A stretch of 64,000 bases of DNA, taken from Hymenobacter taeanensis (GTDB lineage: Bacteria; Bacteroidota; Bacteroidia; Cytophagales; Hymenobacteraceae). The translations under genes were made by a program, and so were the position numbers. This document shows, piece after piece, positions 16,739 to 26,500 of this stretch; position 1 is the first letter of the stretch; the number at the start of each line of letters is the position of its first letter. The DNA lies in assembly GCF_013137895.1 (NCBI RefSeq), contig NZ_CP053538.1, positions 2,107,501 to 2,171,500 on the forward strand. Direction: 5' to 3'. A model generated the notes under the pieces. It saw nothing but the letters and a program-made list of their open reading frames with translations, ran no database searches and was not told the DNA's origin.

Positions 16739-17683
16739 ATGAATAAATTCCTCTCCTTCGCCGCTCTGACGGCTAGCCTGGCGCTGTCGGTGGCAGCTTC
16801 GGCTCAGGAACAAGCTACCACCGCGAGCAGCAATGGCTCGTATCGTCCAATTCCGAATTCGGATATCATGTTCCGGAAAACGATTTGGCGTGCAATTGAC
16901 CTGCGTGAGAAGCAGAACAAACCGATGTTCTCTGAAGGCCGGGAAATTAGCAAGGTAATCCTAGACGCAGTAAAGCGAGGTGAGCTGCAGGCTTATCGTA
17001 ATGATTCACTGACGTCGACCTTCTCCTCTAAAGAAGTTACCTCTAACGTATCGTATGCAGAAGCCAACGCTGGCCTCAGCGACGAGGAAAGGGCTGCTGG
17101 TTTCACAGAGGATACTGGAGCCGACGATTGGGGTGCTAAGCCTGCCGCCACCAAGCGCCCGAAGCTTGGTGCTAATGGCAAGCCGTTAAAGGATAGCAAA
17201 GGCCGGATCATTTATGAAACTGTGGCCGCTGCTCCAGCTAAACCTGCTGCTGCCCCTAGCTACGAGTATCGCCCCAAGGACATCTATCAGATGGAATTGA
17301 AGGAGGATATGATTTTCGACAAGAAACGGTCGAGGATGTATCATGATATCAAGTGCATCACGCTGCTGGTTCCATCGACTTTGAGCTCTAACGTATCGGG
17401 CATTGAGAAGCCTATCGGTACGTTCAAGTACAGCGACTTGGTAAGGGTGTTCCGCAACAATCCGGATAAAGCCATTTGGTTTAATCCACAGAACGATGCT
17501 CAGCACAAGAACTTGGCAGATGCTTTCGAGCTGTGGTTGTTCAACTCTTACATTGTGAAGGTTTCTAACCCCAATGATGCCCGTCTGTCGGATATCTACG
17601 GTGGGGAACGGGAAGGCATCCTGGCGTCGCAGCAAGCTGCCGCAGACCTAATTGAGTACGAGTACAACCTCTGGAGCTTCTAA
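16739..17683 (+). CDS. gldN: T9SS ring protein GldN
   Basis: 314 residues with a signal peptide (FAALTASLALSVAASAQ). It pairs with GldK in the periplasmic ring. Family features are MFRKTIWRAIDLREKQNKPM near the mature N-terminus, ELKEDMIFDKKRSRMYHDIK in the middle and RLSDIYGGEREGILASQQAA near the end. A low-complexity Ala/Pro/Lys linker (about residues 138-178) separates the halves. It starts 46 bp after gldM and closes the operon; a strong bidirectional terminator follows, then the IS element. Confidence 0.95.
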   Translation: MNKFLSFAALTASLALSVAASAQEQATTASSNGSYRPIPNSDIMFRKTIWRAIDLREKQNKPMFSEGREISKVILDAVKRGELQAYRNDSLTSTFSSKEVTSNVSYAEANAGLSDEERAAGFTEDTGADDWGAKPAATKRPKLGANGKPLKDSKGRIIYETVAAAPAKPAAAPSYEYRPKDIYQMELKEDMIFDKKRSRMYHDIKCITLLVPSTLSSNVSGIEKPIGTFKYSDLVRVFRNNPDKAIWFNPQNDAQHKNLADAFELWLFNSYIVKVSNPNDARLSDIYGGEREGILASQQAAADLIEYEYNLWSF

Positions 17684-17698
17684 GCTTAAGGAGATACT

Positions 17699-17735
17699 AA
17701 AAAGGCCCTCGCGGATTATCCGCGAGGGCCTTTTT
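17699..17735. terminator. bidirectional terminator after gldN
   Basis: Perfect 17-base arms (17699-17715 and 17719-17735) with a 3-base loop and A/T tracts on both sides. Before the IS insertion it would have lain about 20 bp beyond the uvrC stop as well, so it probably served both convergent operons. Confidence 0.9.
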
Positions 17736-17743
17736 GTTTTCCA

Positions 17744-17768
17744 TGTCCCGTCCGGGTATGTGTTGACA
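17744..17768 (+). repeat. left terminal inverted repeat of the IS3-family element
   Basis: 25 bp beginning TGTCCCGTCCGG and ending TGTTGACA. It matches the reverse complement of 19086-19110 at 22 of 25 positions; the three differences are at positions 13, 16 and 17. Confidence 0.92.
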
Positions 17769-17785
17769 CTTTCCCCAGAAATGTC

Positions 17786-18226
17786 ATGCAAAACCCGAAA
17801 GAGCCGCATGTGCGGCGTAGTCAGCGCGACTACAGTTTGCCCTTTAAGTTGGCCGTGGTGGGCGAAGTCGGCCGCGGCGAACTGAGCTACAAGCAGGCAC
17901 AGCGGCGCTATGGTATCCAGGGCCGCAGCACCGTGTTGAGCTGGTGCCGGCGCTATGCCAGCCATTTCGTAACTTCTCAGCAGGCTGACGCTACCTTCCT
18001 CAGCCTTGCCCGCCCCGTGGAACTGAGTCCCGAACAGCGCATCAAACAGCTGGAAACGCAGCTGCGCGAGCAGAAAAAACAGTTTGACAAGCAGTTGAAG
18101 GACAGCACAGACCTGAATCTGCTGTTGCGCACCATGCTGCAAGTGGTGGAGGAGGACCATGGCATCGCCCTGCCAAAAAAGTCTTTCCAGCGGCCGTTTC
18201 CCGCCTGGGGGCCGAAAAAAAGCTAA
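17786..18226 (+). CDS. IS3-family transposase OrfA (helix-turn-helix subunit)
   Basis: 146 residues. The N-terminal half has the IS3 OrfA pattern RDYSLPFKLAVVGEVGRGEL then SYKQAQRRYGIQGRSTVLSW, a helix-turn-helix that binds the terminal repeats. The C-terminal half (SPEQRIKQLETQLREQKK onward) is a leucine-zipper-like coiled coil for dimerisation. The frame ends at TAA 18224-18226 just after a run of seven A residues, where a -1 slip would fuse it to OrfB. Alone it normally acts as a regulator. Confidence 0.9.
   Translation: MQNPKEPHVRRSQRDYSLPFKLAVVGEVGRGELSYKQAQRRYGIQGRSTVLSWCRRYASHFVTSQQADATFLSLARPVELSPEQRIKQLETQLREQKKQFDKQLKDSTDLNLLLRTMLQVVEEDHGIALPKKSFQRPFPAWGPKKS
18215..18221 (+). other. 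A7 slippery site for -1 frameshifting between OrfA and OrfB
   Basis: Zero-frame codons are AAA AAA AGC TAA. A -1 slip gives GAA AAA AAG CTA AGC, which continues into OrfB (EKKLSVQRSC...). This is the usual way IS3 elements make the OrfAB transposase of about 437 residues. Confidence 0.8.
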
Positions 18227-18228
18227 GC

Positions 18229-19098
18229 GTGCAGCGCAGCTGCCAGTGCTATGGCGTGAGCCGGCAGGGCCTCTATCAGCGCCGCCAGCGCCAAGCGCGG
18301 CAAGCTCAGCGAGCCAACGCCGTGCTGGCGCAGGTGCGGGCCGTACGCACCCGCCTGCCGCGGTTGGGCACGCGCAAGCTCTACCATAAAATTGCTCCGC
18401 TACTGCGCGTGCAGGGCGTGAGCTACGGGCGCGATGCGCTCTTCACCCTGCTCGGCCAGCATCAACTGCTGGTGCCCCAAAAACGCAGCTTTACCAAGAC
18501 CACCGACTCGCATCACCGCTTCCGCTGCCACCCCAACCTGGTCCACGACGCCCCCCCGCCTACGGCGCCCAACCAGCGCTACGTGAGTGACATCACTTAC
18601 CTGCCCACCCGGCAGGGCACCGTGTACTTGAGCCTGGTCACCGATGCCTTCTCGCGGCGTATCGTGGGCCACCACGTGCACGCCAGCCTGCACACGGCGG
18701 GCTGTCTGGCCGCCCTGGCCCAGGCCGTGCGCGCCGCCGGGCCGGCGGCCAGCGGCGGTCTGCATCACTCCGACCGGGGCAGCCAGTACTGCTCCGACGC
18801 CTACCAGAATGCCCTGCGCGCCGCCGGGCTGCGCTGCTCGATGACCGACGGCTACGACTGTTACCAGAACGCGCTGGCCGAACGCGTCAACGGCATCCTC
18901 AAGGACGAATTCCTCTTCGTGCTGCCCGACGACCTGGCCCAGGCCCGCCTGCTGGTCGGGCAGGCCGTGCACCTGTACAATGAGGAAAGACCCCACCTGG
19001 CTCTGAACTACTTAACCCCTAATCAAGTCCATCAGCAAGCGAAAAGCCCCGCCGGAAAAGCCGAGCGGGGCCCTTGCCTTATTCCTGTCAACAGTTAG
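18229..19098 (+). CDS. IS3-family transposase OrfB (rve/DDE integrase)
   Basis: 289 residues if counted from GTG at 18229; in practice most product is probably the OrfAB fusion through the A7 site. Order of parts: an N-terminal HTH_21-type region (GVSRQGLYQRRQRQARQAQ), then the rve catalytic core. The acidic triad is visible as Asp in YVSDITYLPT, Asp in HHSDRGSQYC and Glu in NALAERVNGILKDEF, followed by the usual YNEERPHLALNYLTPNQVH. The TAG stop lies inside the right terminal repeat, typical for the family. No truncation seen. Confidence 0.93.
   Translation: MQRSCQCYGVSRQGLYQRRQRQARQAQRANAVLAQVRAVRTRLPRLGTRKLYHKIAPLLRVQGVSYGRDALFTLLGQHQLLVPQKRSFTKTTDSHHRFRCHPNLVHDAPPPTAPNQRYVSDITYLPTRQGTVYLSLVTDAFSRRIVGHHVHASLHTAGCLAALAQAVRAAGPAASGGLHHSDRGSQYCSDAYQNALRAAGLRCSMTDGYDCYQNALAERVNGILKDEFLFVLPDDLAQARLLVGQAVHLYNEERPHLALNYLTPNQVHQQAKSPAGKAERGPCLIPVNS
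19046..19071 (-). terminator. inward-facing terminator at the right end of the IS
   Basis: On the minus strand GCCCCGC pairs with GCGGGGC around an inner CGG/CCG stem, followed by TTTT (19045-19042). It would stop transcription entering from uvrC, protecting the transposase from antisense reading and giving uvrC a substitute terminator. Confidence 0.55.
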
Positions 19099-19110
19099 CC
19101 GGACGGGACA
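19086..19110 (-). repeat. right terminal inverted repeat of the IS3-family element
   Basis: Read on the minus strand it begins TGTCCCGTCCGG and ends TGTTGACA, matching the left repeat at 22 of 25 positions. It contains the OrfB stop codon. Confidence 0.92.
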
Positions 19111-19134
19111 CCATAGTAACCTATGCTTCAAAAT

Positions 19135-20937
19135 CTACGCACTCTGGCTGAAGTAATCCAGTAAGATGCGAGCCTTGGCTTTACCCACCTCTGCTACCAA
19201 TTCCGACTCAGTAAGCTCTCTAATCTTCTTCACAGACTTAAACTTAGTTAGCAACTTATCAGCGGTAATGGGGCCTAGGCCTTTTACATCGGTAAGTTCA
19301 GTTTTAAGGGTAGCTGCATCACGACGGCTGCGGTGAAAAGTGATACCAAAGCGGTGCACCTCATCACGCATGCGCTGAAACAAGCGGAGCGATTCGCTCT
19401 TTTTGTCAATGTAGAGCGGTAATGGATCATTGGGCACGTAGATTTCTTCCAGACGCTTAGCTATCCCAATCACGGCAATCTGCCCCCACAGGTTTAAGTC
19501 TTTCAACGCCTTTACGGCCATACTTAACTGGCCTTTGCCACCATCTACAATAACCAGCTGGGGAAGGCTTGCGCCCTCATCCGTTAAGCGCCGATAGCGC
19601 CGGCTAACGACTTCATACATAGAGTCGAAGTCGTTGGGGCCAATAACCGTTTTAATATGGTAGTGGCGGTAGTCCTTCTTGCTAGGCCTGGCATTGCGGA
19701 AACACACCATAGCGGCCACCGGATTGTCGCCCTGGAAGTTCGAGTTGTCAAAGCACTCTATATGCTTAGGCAGCTCCGTAAGACGCAAATCCTTTTTGAT
19801 GGTTTCCATAATGCGAACTTCATTCAGGTCTTTGCTTCGGTCGTTCATGCTTTCCTTCTCCTTGCGCAGGTAAAGCACGTTTTTAAGGCTAAGCTCCATG
19901 AGCTTGCGCTTGTCGCCGATTTGAGGCTGTGCCACGGTGACGGAGGGCAATGGCAGCGTTGGAACAGCCACGTTGGTCAAAATCTCCTTCGACTGGCTCT
20001 CAAACTCCTCCCGCATCTGCATGATCATGGAGGTCAGAATCTCTTCATCCGGTTCGTCCAGCTTTTTTTGTACCTCCACCGATTGGGTAAGGACAATGCT
20101 GCCGTTCATTACCTTGAGGTAATTGATAAAAGCAGACTTCTCATTTGAAGCGATACTGAACACATCAATGTTAGAGAGCGAGGCATTAACGATGGTGCTT
20201 TTGGCCTGAAACTCGTCAAGCTTATCAAGCTTTTGCTTGAACTGGTGAGCCTGCTCATACTGCTGCTCCTGTGCCGCCTGCATCATCTTCTCTTTGAAGT
20301 ATTGCTTGGGCAGGCGCAGGTCGCCGTTGAGGATCTGCCGAATCTGCTGAATGTACTGGTTATAGGTTTCCTCGTCTTGCAGCCCTTCACATGGGCCCTT
20401 ACAATTGCCCAGATGATACTCTAGGCATACCTTAAACTTACCCGCCTCCACATTCTGCGGTGACAGGTTATACGTACACGTGCGCAACGGATAAAGAGCC
20501 CTGATAAGCTCCAGCAGGAGATTCATGCCCGTAACGTTGGCGTAAGGACCGTAATAGTGACCGTCGCCGGGCTTTTTGTTTCGGGTGGGGATGAGGCGAG
20601 GAAAACGCTCGTTTGTCAGCAGCAGATAGGGATAGGTTTTACCGTCCTTCAGCAGAATGTTGTACTTCGGCTGATGCTGCTTGATTAGATTGTTCTCCAG
20701 TAAAAAAGCATCAGACTCAGAGCCAACAATGGTGAACTCAATCCGGTGAATGTTTTTGACCAGCTGTTGGGTCTTCTTGTTGTGATCTTGCTTCGTGAAA
20801 TAGCTACTCACCCGTTTGCGCAGGTCAATGGCTTTACCTACGTAAATGATGGTATCGGTGACATCGAAGTATTTGTACACGCCGGGCCGGTGGGGGAGCT
20901 GGCGGATTTGATCCTGTAGATGGTCTTTGGCAGCCAT
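19135..20937 (-). CDS. uvrC: excinuclease ABC subunit C
   Basis: 600 residues. UvrC makes both incisions in nucleotide excision repair. The N-terminal GIY-YIG nuclease is seen as PGVYKYFD and IIYVGKAIDLRKRVSSYF (residues ~18-45). A Cys-containing stretch (CLEYHLGNCKGPCEG) and a UVR-type helical pair (AAQEQQYEQAHQFKQKLDKL) follow. The C-terminal RNase-H-like nuclease has IECFDNSNFQGDNPVAAMV, LVIVDGGKGQLSMA and FGITFHRSRR, then helix-hairpin-helix motifs (TDVKGLGPITADKLLTKF). It lies downstream of pbp1A on the minus strand, but a terminator separates them at 21038. The IS now separates its 3' end from the old shared terminator. Confidence 0.97.
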   Translation of the reverse strand: MAAKDHLQDQIRQLPHRPGVYKYFDVTDTIIYVGKAIDLRKRVSSYFTKQDHNKKTQQLVKNIHRIEFTIVGSESDAFLLENNLIKQHQPKYNILLKDGKTYPYLLLTNERFPRLIPTRNKKPGDGHYYGPYANVTGMNLLLELIRALYPLRTCTYNLSPQNVEAGKFKVCLEYHLGNCKGPCEGLQDEETYNQYIQQIRQILNGDLRLPKQYFKEKMMQAAQEQQYEQAHQFKQKLDKLDEFQAKSTIVNASLSNIDVFSIASNEKSAFINYLKVMNGSIVLTQSVEVQKKLDEPDEEILTSMIMQMREEFESQSKEILTNVAVPTLPLPSVTVAQPQIGDKRKLMELSLKNVLYLRKEKESMNDRSKDLNEVRIMETIKKDLRLTELPKHIECFDNSNFQGDNPVAAMVCFRNARPSKKDYRHYHIKTVIGPNDFDSMYEVVSRRYRRLTDEGASLPQLVIVDGGKGQLSMAVKALKDLNLWGQIAVIGIAKRLEEIYVPNDPLPLYIDKKSESLRLFQRMRDEVHRFGITFHRSRRDAATLKTELTDVKGLGPITADKLLTKFKSVKKIRELTESELVAEVGKAKARILLDYFSQSA

Positions 20938-21037
20938 TATGCTTGAATCGGGAGGGTTGTTTCTGAGTACTCAGTTGCGGGCCTTTTGTTCGGCTAGGCC
21001 AGTAAGGCAAGCAAAAATGAGAGATAATAATAAAAAA

Positions 21038-21064
21038 GGTGGCAGGTGAAAAACACCTGCCACC
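21038..21064 (-). terminator. intrinsic terminator of the PBP1A gene
   Basis: Perfect 11-base arms (21038-21048, 21054-21064) with a 5-base loop; on the minus strand the stem is followed by TTTTTT. It lies 25 bp past the penicillin-binding protein stop. Confidence 0.85.
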
Positions 21065-21088
21065 TCCAAATAGCGCCCAAAAAACAGA

Positions 21089-23431
21089 TTAAATATCTTG
21101 GTCCTGCAGATCGTTTAAATCTACTTGGTTCAGCTTCTGGTCGTACGGAATAGTGTCGCGCTGAGCGCCGCCGTAGTAGCGAGAGCAGTCAATCTCTATG
21201 CTTAGGGGCTTTTCGGGTTTAGGAAACGGACCAGTGTTAATGCCAATGCTTTTATCGGCGTATACCTTCCGCATAAATAAGCCGTAGATGGGCAGTGCTA
21301 GGCGTGAGCCTTGGCCGTAGGCCCCGGTGCGGAAATGGACACTACGGTCTTCACCACCAACCCACATGCCACACACTAGGTCAGGAGTCAGGCCCATAAA
21401 CCAGCCGTCGGAGTAGTTACTGGTGGTGCCGGTTTTAGCTCCTATTTCATACGGGAATTTGAAGCCATTCTTCAGAATGATGGAAGTACCCCCCTGCTCC
21501 TCGGTAGCCCCCCGCAACATATACGTCATCAGGTAGGCAGTTTCTTCACTAAGGGCTTCCCGTGTTTGCGGCGTGAAGTCGCGCAACACGTTACCATTCT
21601 TGTCCTCAATGCGGGTGACCATTATGGGGGAGGTCCAAACGCCTTTGTTTACGAAGGTGCTATAAGCTCCCGCTAACTCGTAGATGCTCACATCGGAAGA
21701 GCCAAAGCCTACCGCTGGTACAGCTTCAATCGGAGAGGTAATACCTAGGCGCTTGGCATAGCTCACAATAGTTTCAGGCTCCAACTTCTTGACCAGCCAC
21801 GCCGTGATAGAGTTCATAGAGCGGGCCAAGGCCTGACGCAGGGTAAAGGAACGACCGGAATAGCTGCCCTCGAAATTTTTAGGAGTGTAAGCCGGGCGCC
21901 CTCGCTCCGCGGGAAAAGTAGTGGCTACGTCGGGGCGTTGGTAGCAGGGAGAGTAGCCCTGGTCGATAGCGGCCACGTACACGAAAGGCTTGAACGTAGA
22001 GCCCGGCTGGCGCTTGCCCTGCTTTACGTGGTCGTACTTGATGTACTTAAAGTTGATACCGCCCACCCAGGCTTTTACCTGTCCGTTTAGTGGGTTCATG
22101 GCCATGAAGCCAGAGTGTAGAATCCGCTTGTAGTAGGCCAGTGAGTCCATCGGCGACATAAGCACTTCCTTCTCGCCACCCTGCCACGTGAATACCTTCA
22201 TTTTGTACTTCTTGTTCAGGTAGTACTTGATGGAGTCTTTGTTGCCCTCGAAGCGGTTAGTCAAGGACTTATACCGCTCGGTGCGCTGAATGCTGGTATT
22301 GAGGAAGTTTGGGATGACTTTACCGTTTTCATCTCGCCACGGCTGCTGGCCTTTCCATTGTTGATCAAACCACTTCTGCTGAAGCTTCATGTGTTCGGCC
22401 ACAGCTCCTTCGGCATACTTCTGCATGCGGGAGTCGATGGTGGTGTAAATTTTCAGGCCGTCGGCATACAGATCGTGGTCGGTTTCCTTGGCCCAAGCTT
22501 TCAGCACTTTGCTAACCTCCACCCGAAAATAGGGGGCAATACCTTCGTTCTGGTTTTCTACCTTATAGTCTAGCGCAATAGGCCTAGCAACGGCCTTTTG
22601 GTAAGTAGGCTCATCAATGTAGTGGTACTTGTTCATCTGGCTCAGCACCCAGTCGCGCCGGCGCTTGGAGCGCTCGGGGTTACGCACAGGGTTGAACCAG
22701 GAGGGTCCGTTTACCACGCCCACCAGCAACGCAGCTTCTTCCAGCTTTAAGTTGGCAGGTTTCTTATTAAAGAAGGTTTTAGCGGCTACTGTGATACCAA
22801 AGGCGTTGGAGCCGTACTCAGCGGTATTGAGGTACATCCGCAGAATCTCGCGCTTGGTGTAGTTGCGTTCCAGCCGCACAGCCATGATCCATTCCTTCGT
22901 TTTGATGATGATCATGCGTAGGCCAGGCACATCATTCAAGGCGCCGTCGTTCAGGTCTTCCCGCGTGCGGAAGAGCATTTTGGCAACCTGCTGCGTGAGA
23001 GTAGATGCCCCACCGCTTTTACGGAACGTGGCAATACCCACGGCAGCGCGGCCTAGTCCTTTCAAATCAATACCGGAGTGTTCCTCAAAGCGGGCATCTT
23101 CAGTGGCTATGAGGGCATCAATGAGGTGCTGGGGGAGCTCCTCGTATTCGGCGGGAGTACGATTTTCGTGGAAGTACTTACCCATCAGTATCCCATCGGC
23201 CGAGTATATTTCAGACGCCAGTTCGCTCTTGGGGTTTTCCAGCGTCTTGAGGTTGGGCATGCGCCCAAACAAATTCAGGAAGTTGACGCTAACGGCCAGT
23301 ACATACAGAATTGCTCCTACAATGCCGGCGCCAAATAACACCCAGAAGGTGCGGGTAATACCCGTGAAGCGGCCGCTAGAATTAGGCTTGCGTGCAGTTA
23401 GTTTAGCTTTCTTAGTGGCGGGGTAAGCCAT
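21089..23431 (-). CDS. class A penicillin-binding protein (PBP1A type), transglycosylase/transpeptidase
   Basis: 780 residues. A cytoplasmic Lys-rich head is followed by one membrane helix (FWVLFGAGIVGAILYVLAV). The GT51 glycosyltransferase domain has EDARFEEHSGIDLKGLGRA, STLTQQVAKMLF and KEWIMAVRLERNYTKREILR. The transpeptidase domain has the SxxK motif in RQPGSTFKPFVY, a Ser-x-Asn motif in ARSMNSITAW and the KTG motif in GAKTGTTSNYSDGWF. It polymerises and cross-links peptidoglycan at the inner membrane. It lies about 100 bp downstream of porW/sprE on the same strand; the pairing could reflect the need to fit the secretion machine through peptidoglycan, but that is speculation. Confidence 0.96.
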   Translation of the reverse strand: MAYPATKKAKLTARKPNSSGRFTGITRTFWVLFGAGIVGAILYVLAVSVNFLNLFGRMPNLKTLENPKSELASEIYSADGILMGKYFHENRTPAEYEELPQHLIDALIATEDARFEEHSGIDLKGLGRAAVGIATFRKSGGASTLTQQVAKMLFRTREDLNDGALNDVPGLRMIIIKTKEWIMAVRLERNYTKREILRMYLNTAEYGSNAFGITVAAKTFFNKKPANLKLEEAALLVGVVNGPSWFNPVRNPERSKRRRDWVLSQMNKYHYIDEPTYQKAVARPIALDYKVENQNEGIAPYFRVEVSKVLKAWAKETDHDLYADGLKIYTTIDSRMQKYAEGAVAEHMKLQQKWFDQQWKGQQPWRDENGKVIPNFLNTSIQRTERYKSLTNRFEGNKDSIKYYLNKKYKMKVFTWQGGEKEVLMSPMDSLAYYKRILHSGFMAMNPLNGQVKAWVGGINFKYIKYDHVKQGKRQPGSTFKPFVYVAAIDQGYSPCYQRPDVATTFPAERGRPAYTPKNFEGSYSGRSFTLRQALARSMNSITAWLVKKLEPETIVSYAKRLGITSPIEAVPAVGFGSSDVSIYELAGAYSTFVNKGVWTSPIMVTRIEDKNGNVLRDFTPQTREALSEETAYLMTYMLRGATEEQGGTSIILKNGFKFPYEIGAKTGTTSNYSDGWFMGLTPDLVCGMWVGGEDRSVHFRTGAYGQGSRLALPIYGLFMRKVYADKSIGINTGPFPKPEKPLSIEIDCSRYYGGAQRDTIPYDQKLNQVDLNDLQDQDI

Positions 23432-23535
23432 TGGTGCAGTAAGTGGTGAAGAATGCGTGGCCCAGACCCGGAGTGCTAGCCGCCTGTCGGGCTCTAGGCC
23501 ACTATAGCACAGGCAGGTACCGCCTCAAATCAGGG

Positions 23536-26500
23536 CTAACGGTAATTCTGTTGGTAAAAACGCTGGTACTCCTCCAGGTCCTTGGTTTGGAGGAGGAGCG
23601 GCAAGTTATCAATACTGATTACAAGGGTTTGGTAACCCGCGCCGCGCAATTTGCTCAAGGGCGACTGGGGGCCTCTGAGCTTAGTAGCATAACTCTGAGC
23701 AACTTTCGCACCAGGCAGGCTTTGTACTAGCACAACTTCCTGAGCATCGCCCAAGGGCTGTTGCGCTACCTGCAGGTTATTGGCCTTGAAGTATCGGGTA
23801 TTGTAAGCTCCCAGCTGAGTAGGTAATTCTTGCAGCGGAGCCGCTCCTTTCGGGAAAATTAACGCAACTACGTGCGCCGCCGCCACATCTGCTTTGTAAG
23901 GCGTGGCGGGCTTGACTGGGGTAGCGGCAGGAGCCGGCACCGGGGTAGCAGAGGAGGGCGCAGTAACCGGTGAGGTGGTAGGAGGAGAGGTGGCACCCGA
24001 ATCAGTGGCAACTGGAGCCGGAAGCGGAGGAGTAGAACCAGAAGCGTACGGGGTTTTAGCTGGGGCGGGCGTTTTTTTACCACGTGCCCGAGCTTGGGCT
24101 GCCGCCATGCGCGCCGCTTTAACCGGGTCAACTGGCGGAGCGGCTGGGGTAACGGGAGCTTCTACGGGCGGCATTATGGGTTCCGGAGTAGGAGGTACGG
24201 AAGCCGCTGGAACTTCCGGAGCGGCTTTGCCGGGTGTGGTGGCACCAGGGCGTGAAGGGCTGCTAGCTGGTGTACTACCAGGCGTGGCTAATGGAGTAGA
24301 TACCGCGGGAGAAGGAGTAGCCGCCGAGTTGGGCACCATGGGCAGCGCCGGCGACTCGTTTTCGGCGTAGTAAATCCGCATGCGATTTTCTACTTCGCCA
24401 GGCTTGAAAGCTGAAACCACAGGTTTATCCATTGAGGCCAGCGCCCCTGTAATTTTCCCTGCTTCGTAATCTTTATAAACTGTGATGAGTGTAGCAGCTT
24501 GGGGCGCCAAGGAGCTTTCCGGATAGTCCTTGGCAAATTGCTCCACGGCGGCCTTGGCGGTGGCCGGCGGCTGCGTCCGGATGGCGAGCAAGGTATTGAG
24601 GAAAGCTACCCGATCGTTCAGGTCATTCTCAGGGTATTGCTTTTTGGCACGCACCAGTACCGCTGAAGCCTTCTTAAACTCTTGCTTCTTATAAAAGGTG
24701 AAAGCAGAGTCTACTAGAACGGCCACCTGCGCATTGGCAATAGAAGTGCGGCGCAGATATTCCGGATCTGCCACCAAGCGGGCGTAAGATGAGTTAGGGT
24801 AGTTCTGGCGAAGACGCTCGGCATATCCTTCAGCTTTAGCCGTCTGGTTCTGATCTTTATGAATCAGGTACAGAATGTACAGCGTTTCGGCCGTGTGAGC
24901 CCCTTGCGGGAAACGGGTTAACAGCTTCTCATATGTCTCTACGGCTGGTACGGGCTCTCTTAACTGCTGATTATAGATACCGCCCAACTGATAAAGCGCC
25001 TCCTGCACTTGCGCCTGAGAAGCCTGCATCTGAACTTCGGTGAGCGGGATGTTTTGCCGGTAGCCCGCTAACAAAGCTGTTAGCTGGTCCGGCGCCTCAG
25101 TAGAAGTAGTTTGCGGGTCTACACCAGGGGCATTAACAGTGGTATTGCCTAACCCAGCAATAGATACTGGTACGCTGCCTCCTCGCTGCGTAACGGGTGA
25201 GTTGCTGGCTTGCGATACAAAACGCCAGTTATCCTGCAACGGACGGTCGCCCCACTTCCGGATAAACTCGCCACGGGCAGTACTCAGAGACGTGGGGTTG
25301 TCGAAGTACCACTTGGCTCCCGTACTCATGTCAGCAAAGGCCATGGGGTCAATGTTGGGCTGACCATCGCGGGCAGTGCTGACGCCGGTGGATGTCTGCA
25401 GGTCGCGCTGGGCTTCGCGGGCCTGCCGTGCCGCCAGCGCTTCCTCGGCCTTGCGGCGCGTGTCAATCTCCGCCTGGGCGTAGGCCACTAACCGGGTACG
25501 CAGCGTGGCCGTGTCAAGCCGAGCTAAAGCTTGTAAGCTATCCTGGGCTTCAACAATGCTGATTTGCTGCGCAAAGCCCTTGAGTGTAGCGGCTCGCTCT
25601 GAGATGGCCGCGTACTCCGGCGCCTCTTTCGGCAAGGCTTGTACTGTGCTGTCATAATACGCAGCTGCCAAGCGGTAGCGCTGTAGATTCTCGTAGTAGA
25701 TGCGGCCCGCCAGCAAATAGGTGTAGGGCTTCTGCGTACGGCTAGGGGTAGGAGTGCGGGCCGATTTTTCCAGTAGAGCCAGAGCCTCCGGGTAGCGCTG
25801 CTGCCGGTAGTTCAGCCGCGCCATCTCGTAATAGATCTTGTCCTGGTACTCTTTGTTCTTGGTGTCCTTGAGCAGCTTGGCGAAATACTTATCTAGCCGG
25901 GCTTTGTCGTTCTGGTTCAGGTCAGATACCTGGCCTAGCATGAGCTTACTGAAAAAGTCCAGCTCATACGGTGGGTTTTTCTTCAGAATCTGGTTTAGCT
26001 CAGCATACGCCTTTTTGTCGTCACCCTGGGCTTGGTAAAGCTGCGCCAGAATATAGCGCGTGCGCGACTGCTCGTTCTTGGGGGTAATAAGCGGAATGGC
26101 TTGCTCCAGTTGAGCAATAGCCTTGGGCTGGTCTCCTGTAAGCAGGTAATACTCGGCTCGTGTCAGAAAAAGCTCCCGCGCATTGAGAGGAGTACCTTGT
26201 TCCTTATCCAGAATATCGGATACGGCCGATGCACTCTCTAGCTCTTTGGTGGCCAGGAAAGTGCGCATCAGCCATATCAGGGCCTCATGCCGGGCATTAG
26301 GGTCGTTGCTGGTACTGTTTACGTACTTAAACGTCTTGGCCGCGTCTTCATACTCGGCTTTATAGAAGCGCGCTTTGCCTACTAATATATAGCTGTCATC
26401 GGTCCAGTCGGAGCCCGGCCGGTGCTGGATGGGCAACGACGACTTCTTGATGATATCTTCCATATCTGCCGCAATACGGCCCACGGTAGCCTCATCGAGG

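Larger units (their letters stand above)
17744..19110 (+). mobile_element. intact IS3-family insertion sequence, 1367 bp, 3-bp target duplication CCA
   Basis: Bounded by 25-bp terminal inverted repeats that match at 22 positions and begin TGTCCCGTCCGG. The bases CCA lie immediately outside both ends (17741-17743 and 19111-19113), a direct 3-bp target duplication as expected for IS3-type transposition. It encodes OrfA and a DDE OrfB in overlapping -1 frames. Reading frames and both ends look undamaged, so it may be active and recently inserted. Its base composition is visibly richer in G and C than the gld genes beside it. It sits between the gldN terminator and the uvrC 3' end, disrupting no gene. 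Subgroup within IS3 not assigned. Confidence 0.93.

Noticed and set aside
18400..18996. 198-residue minus-strand frame inside the transposase gene
   Set aside because: GC-rich sequence gives few stop codons on the opposite strand; Gly/Val/Gln/His-rich composition with no domain.
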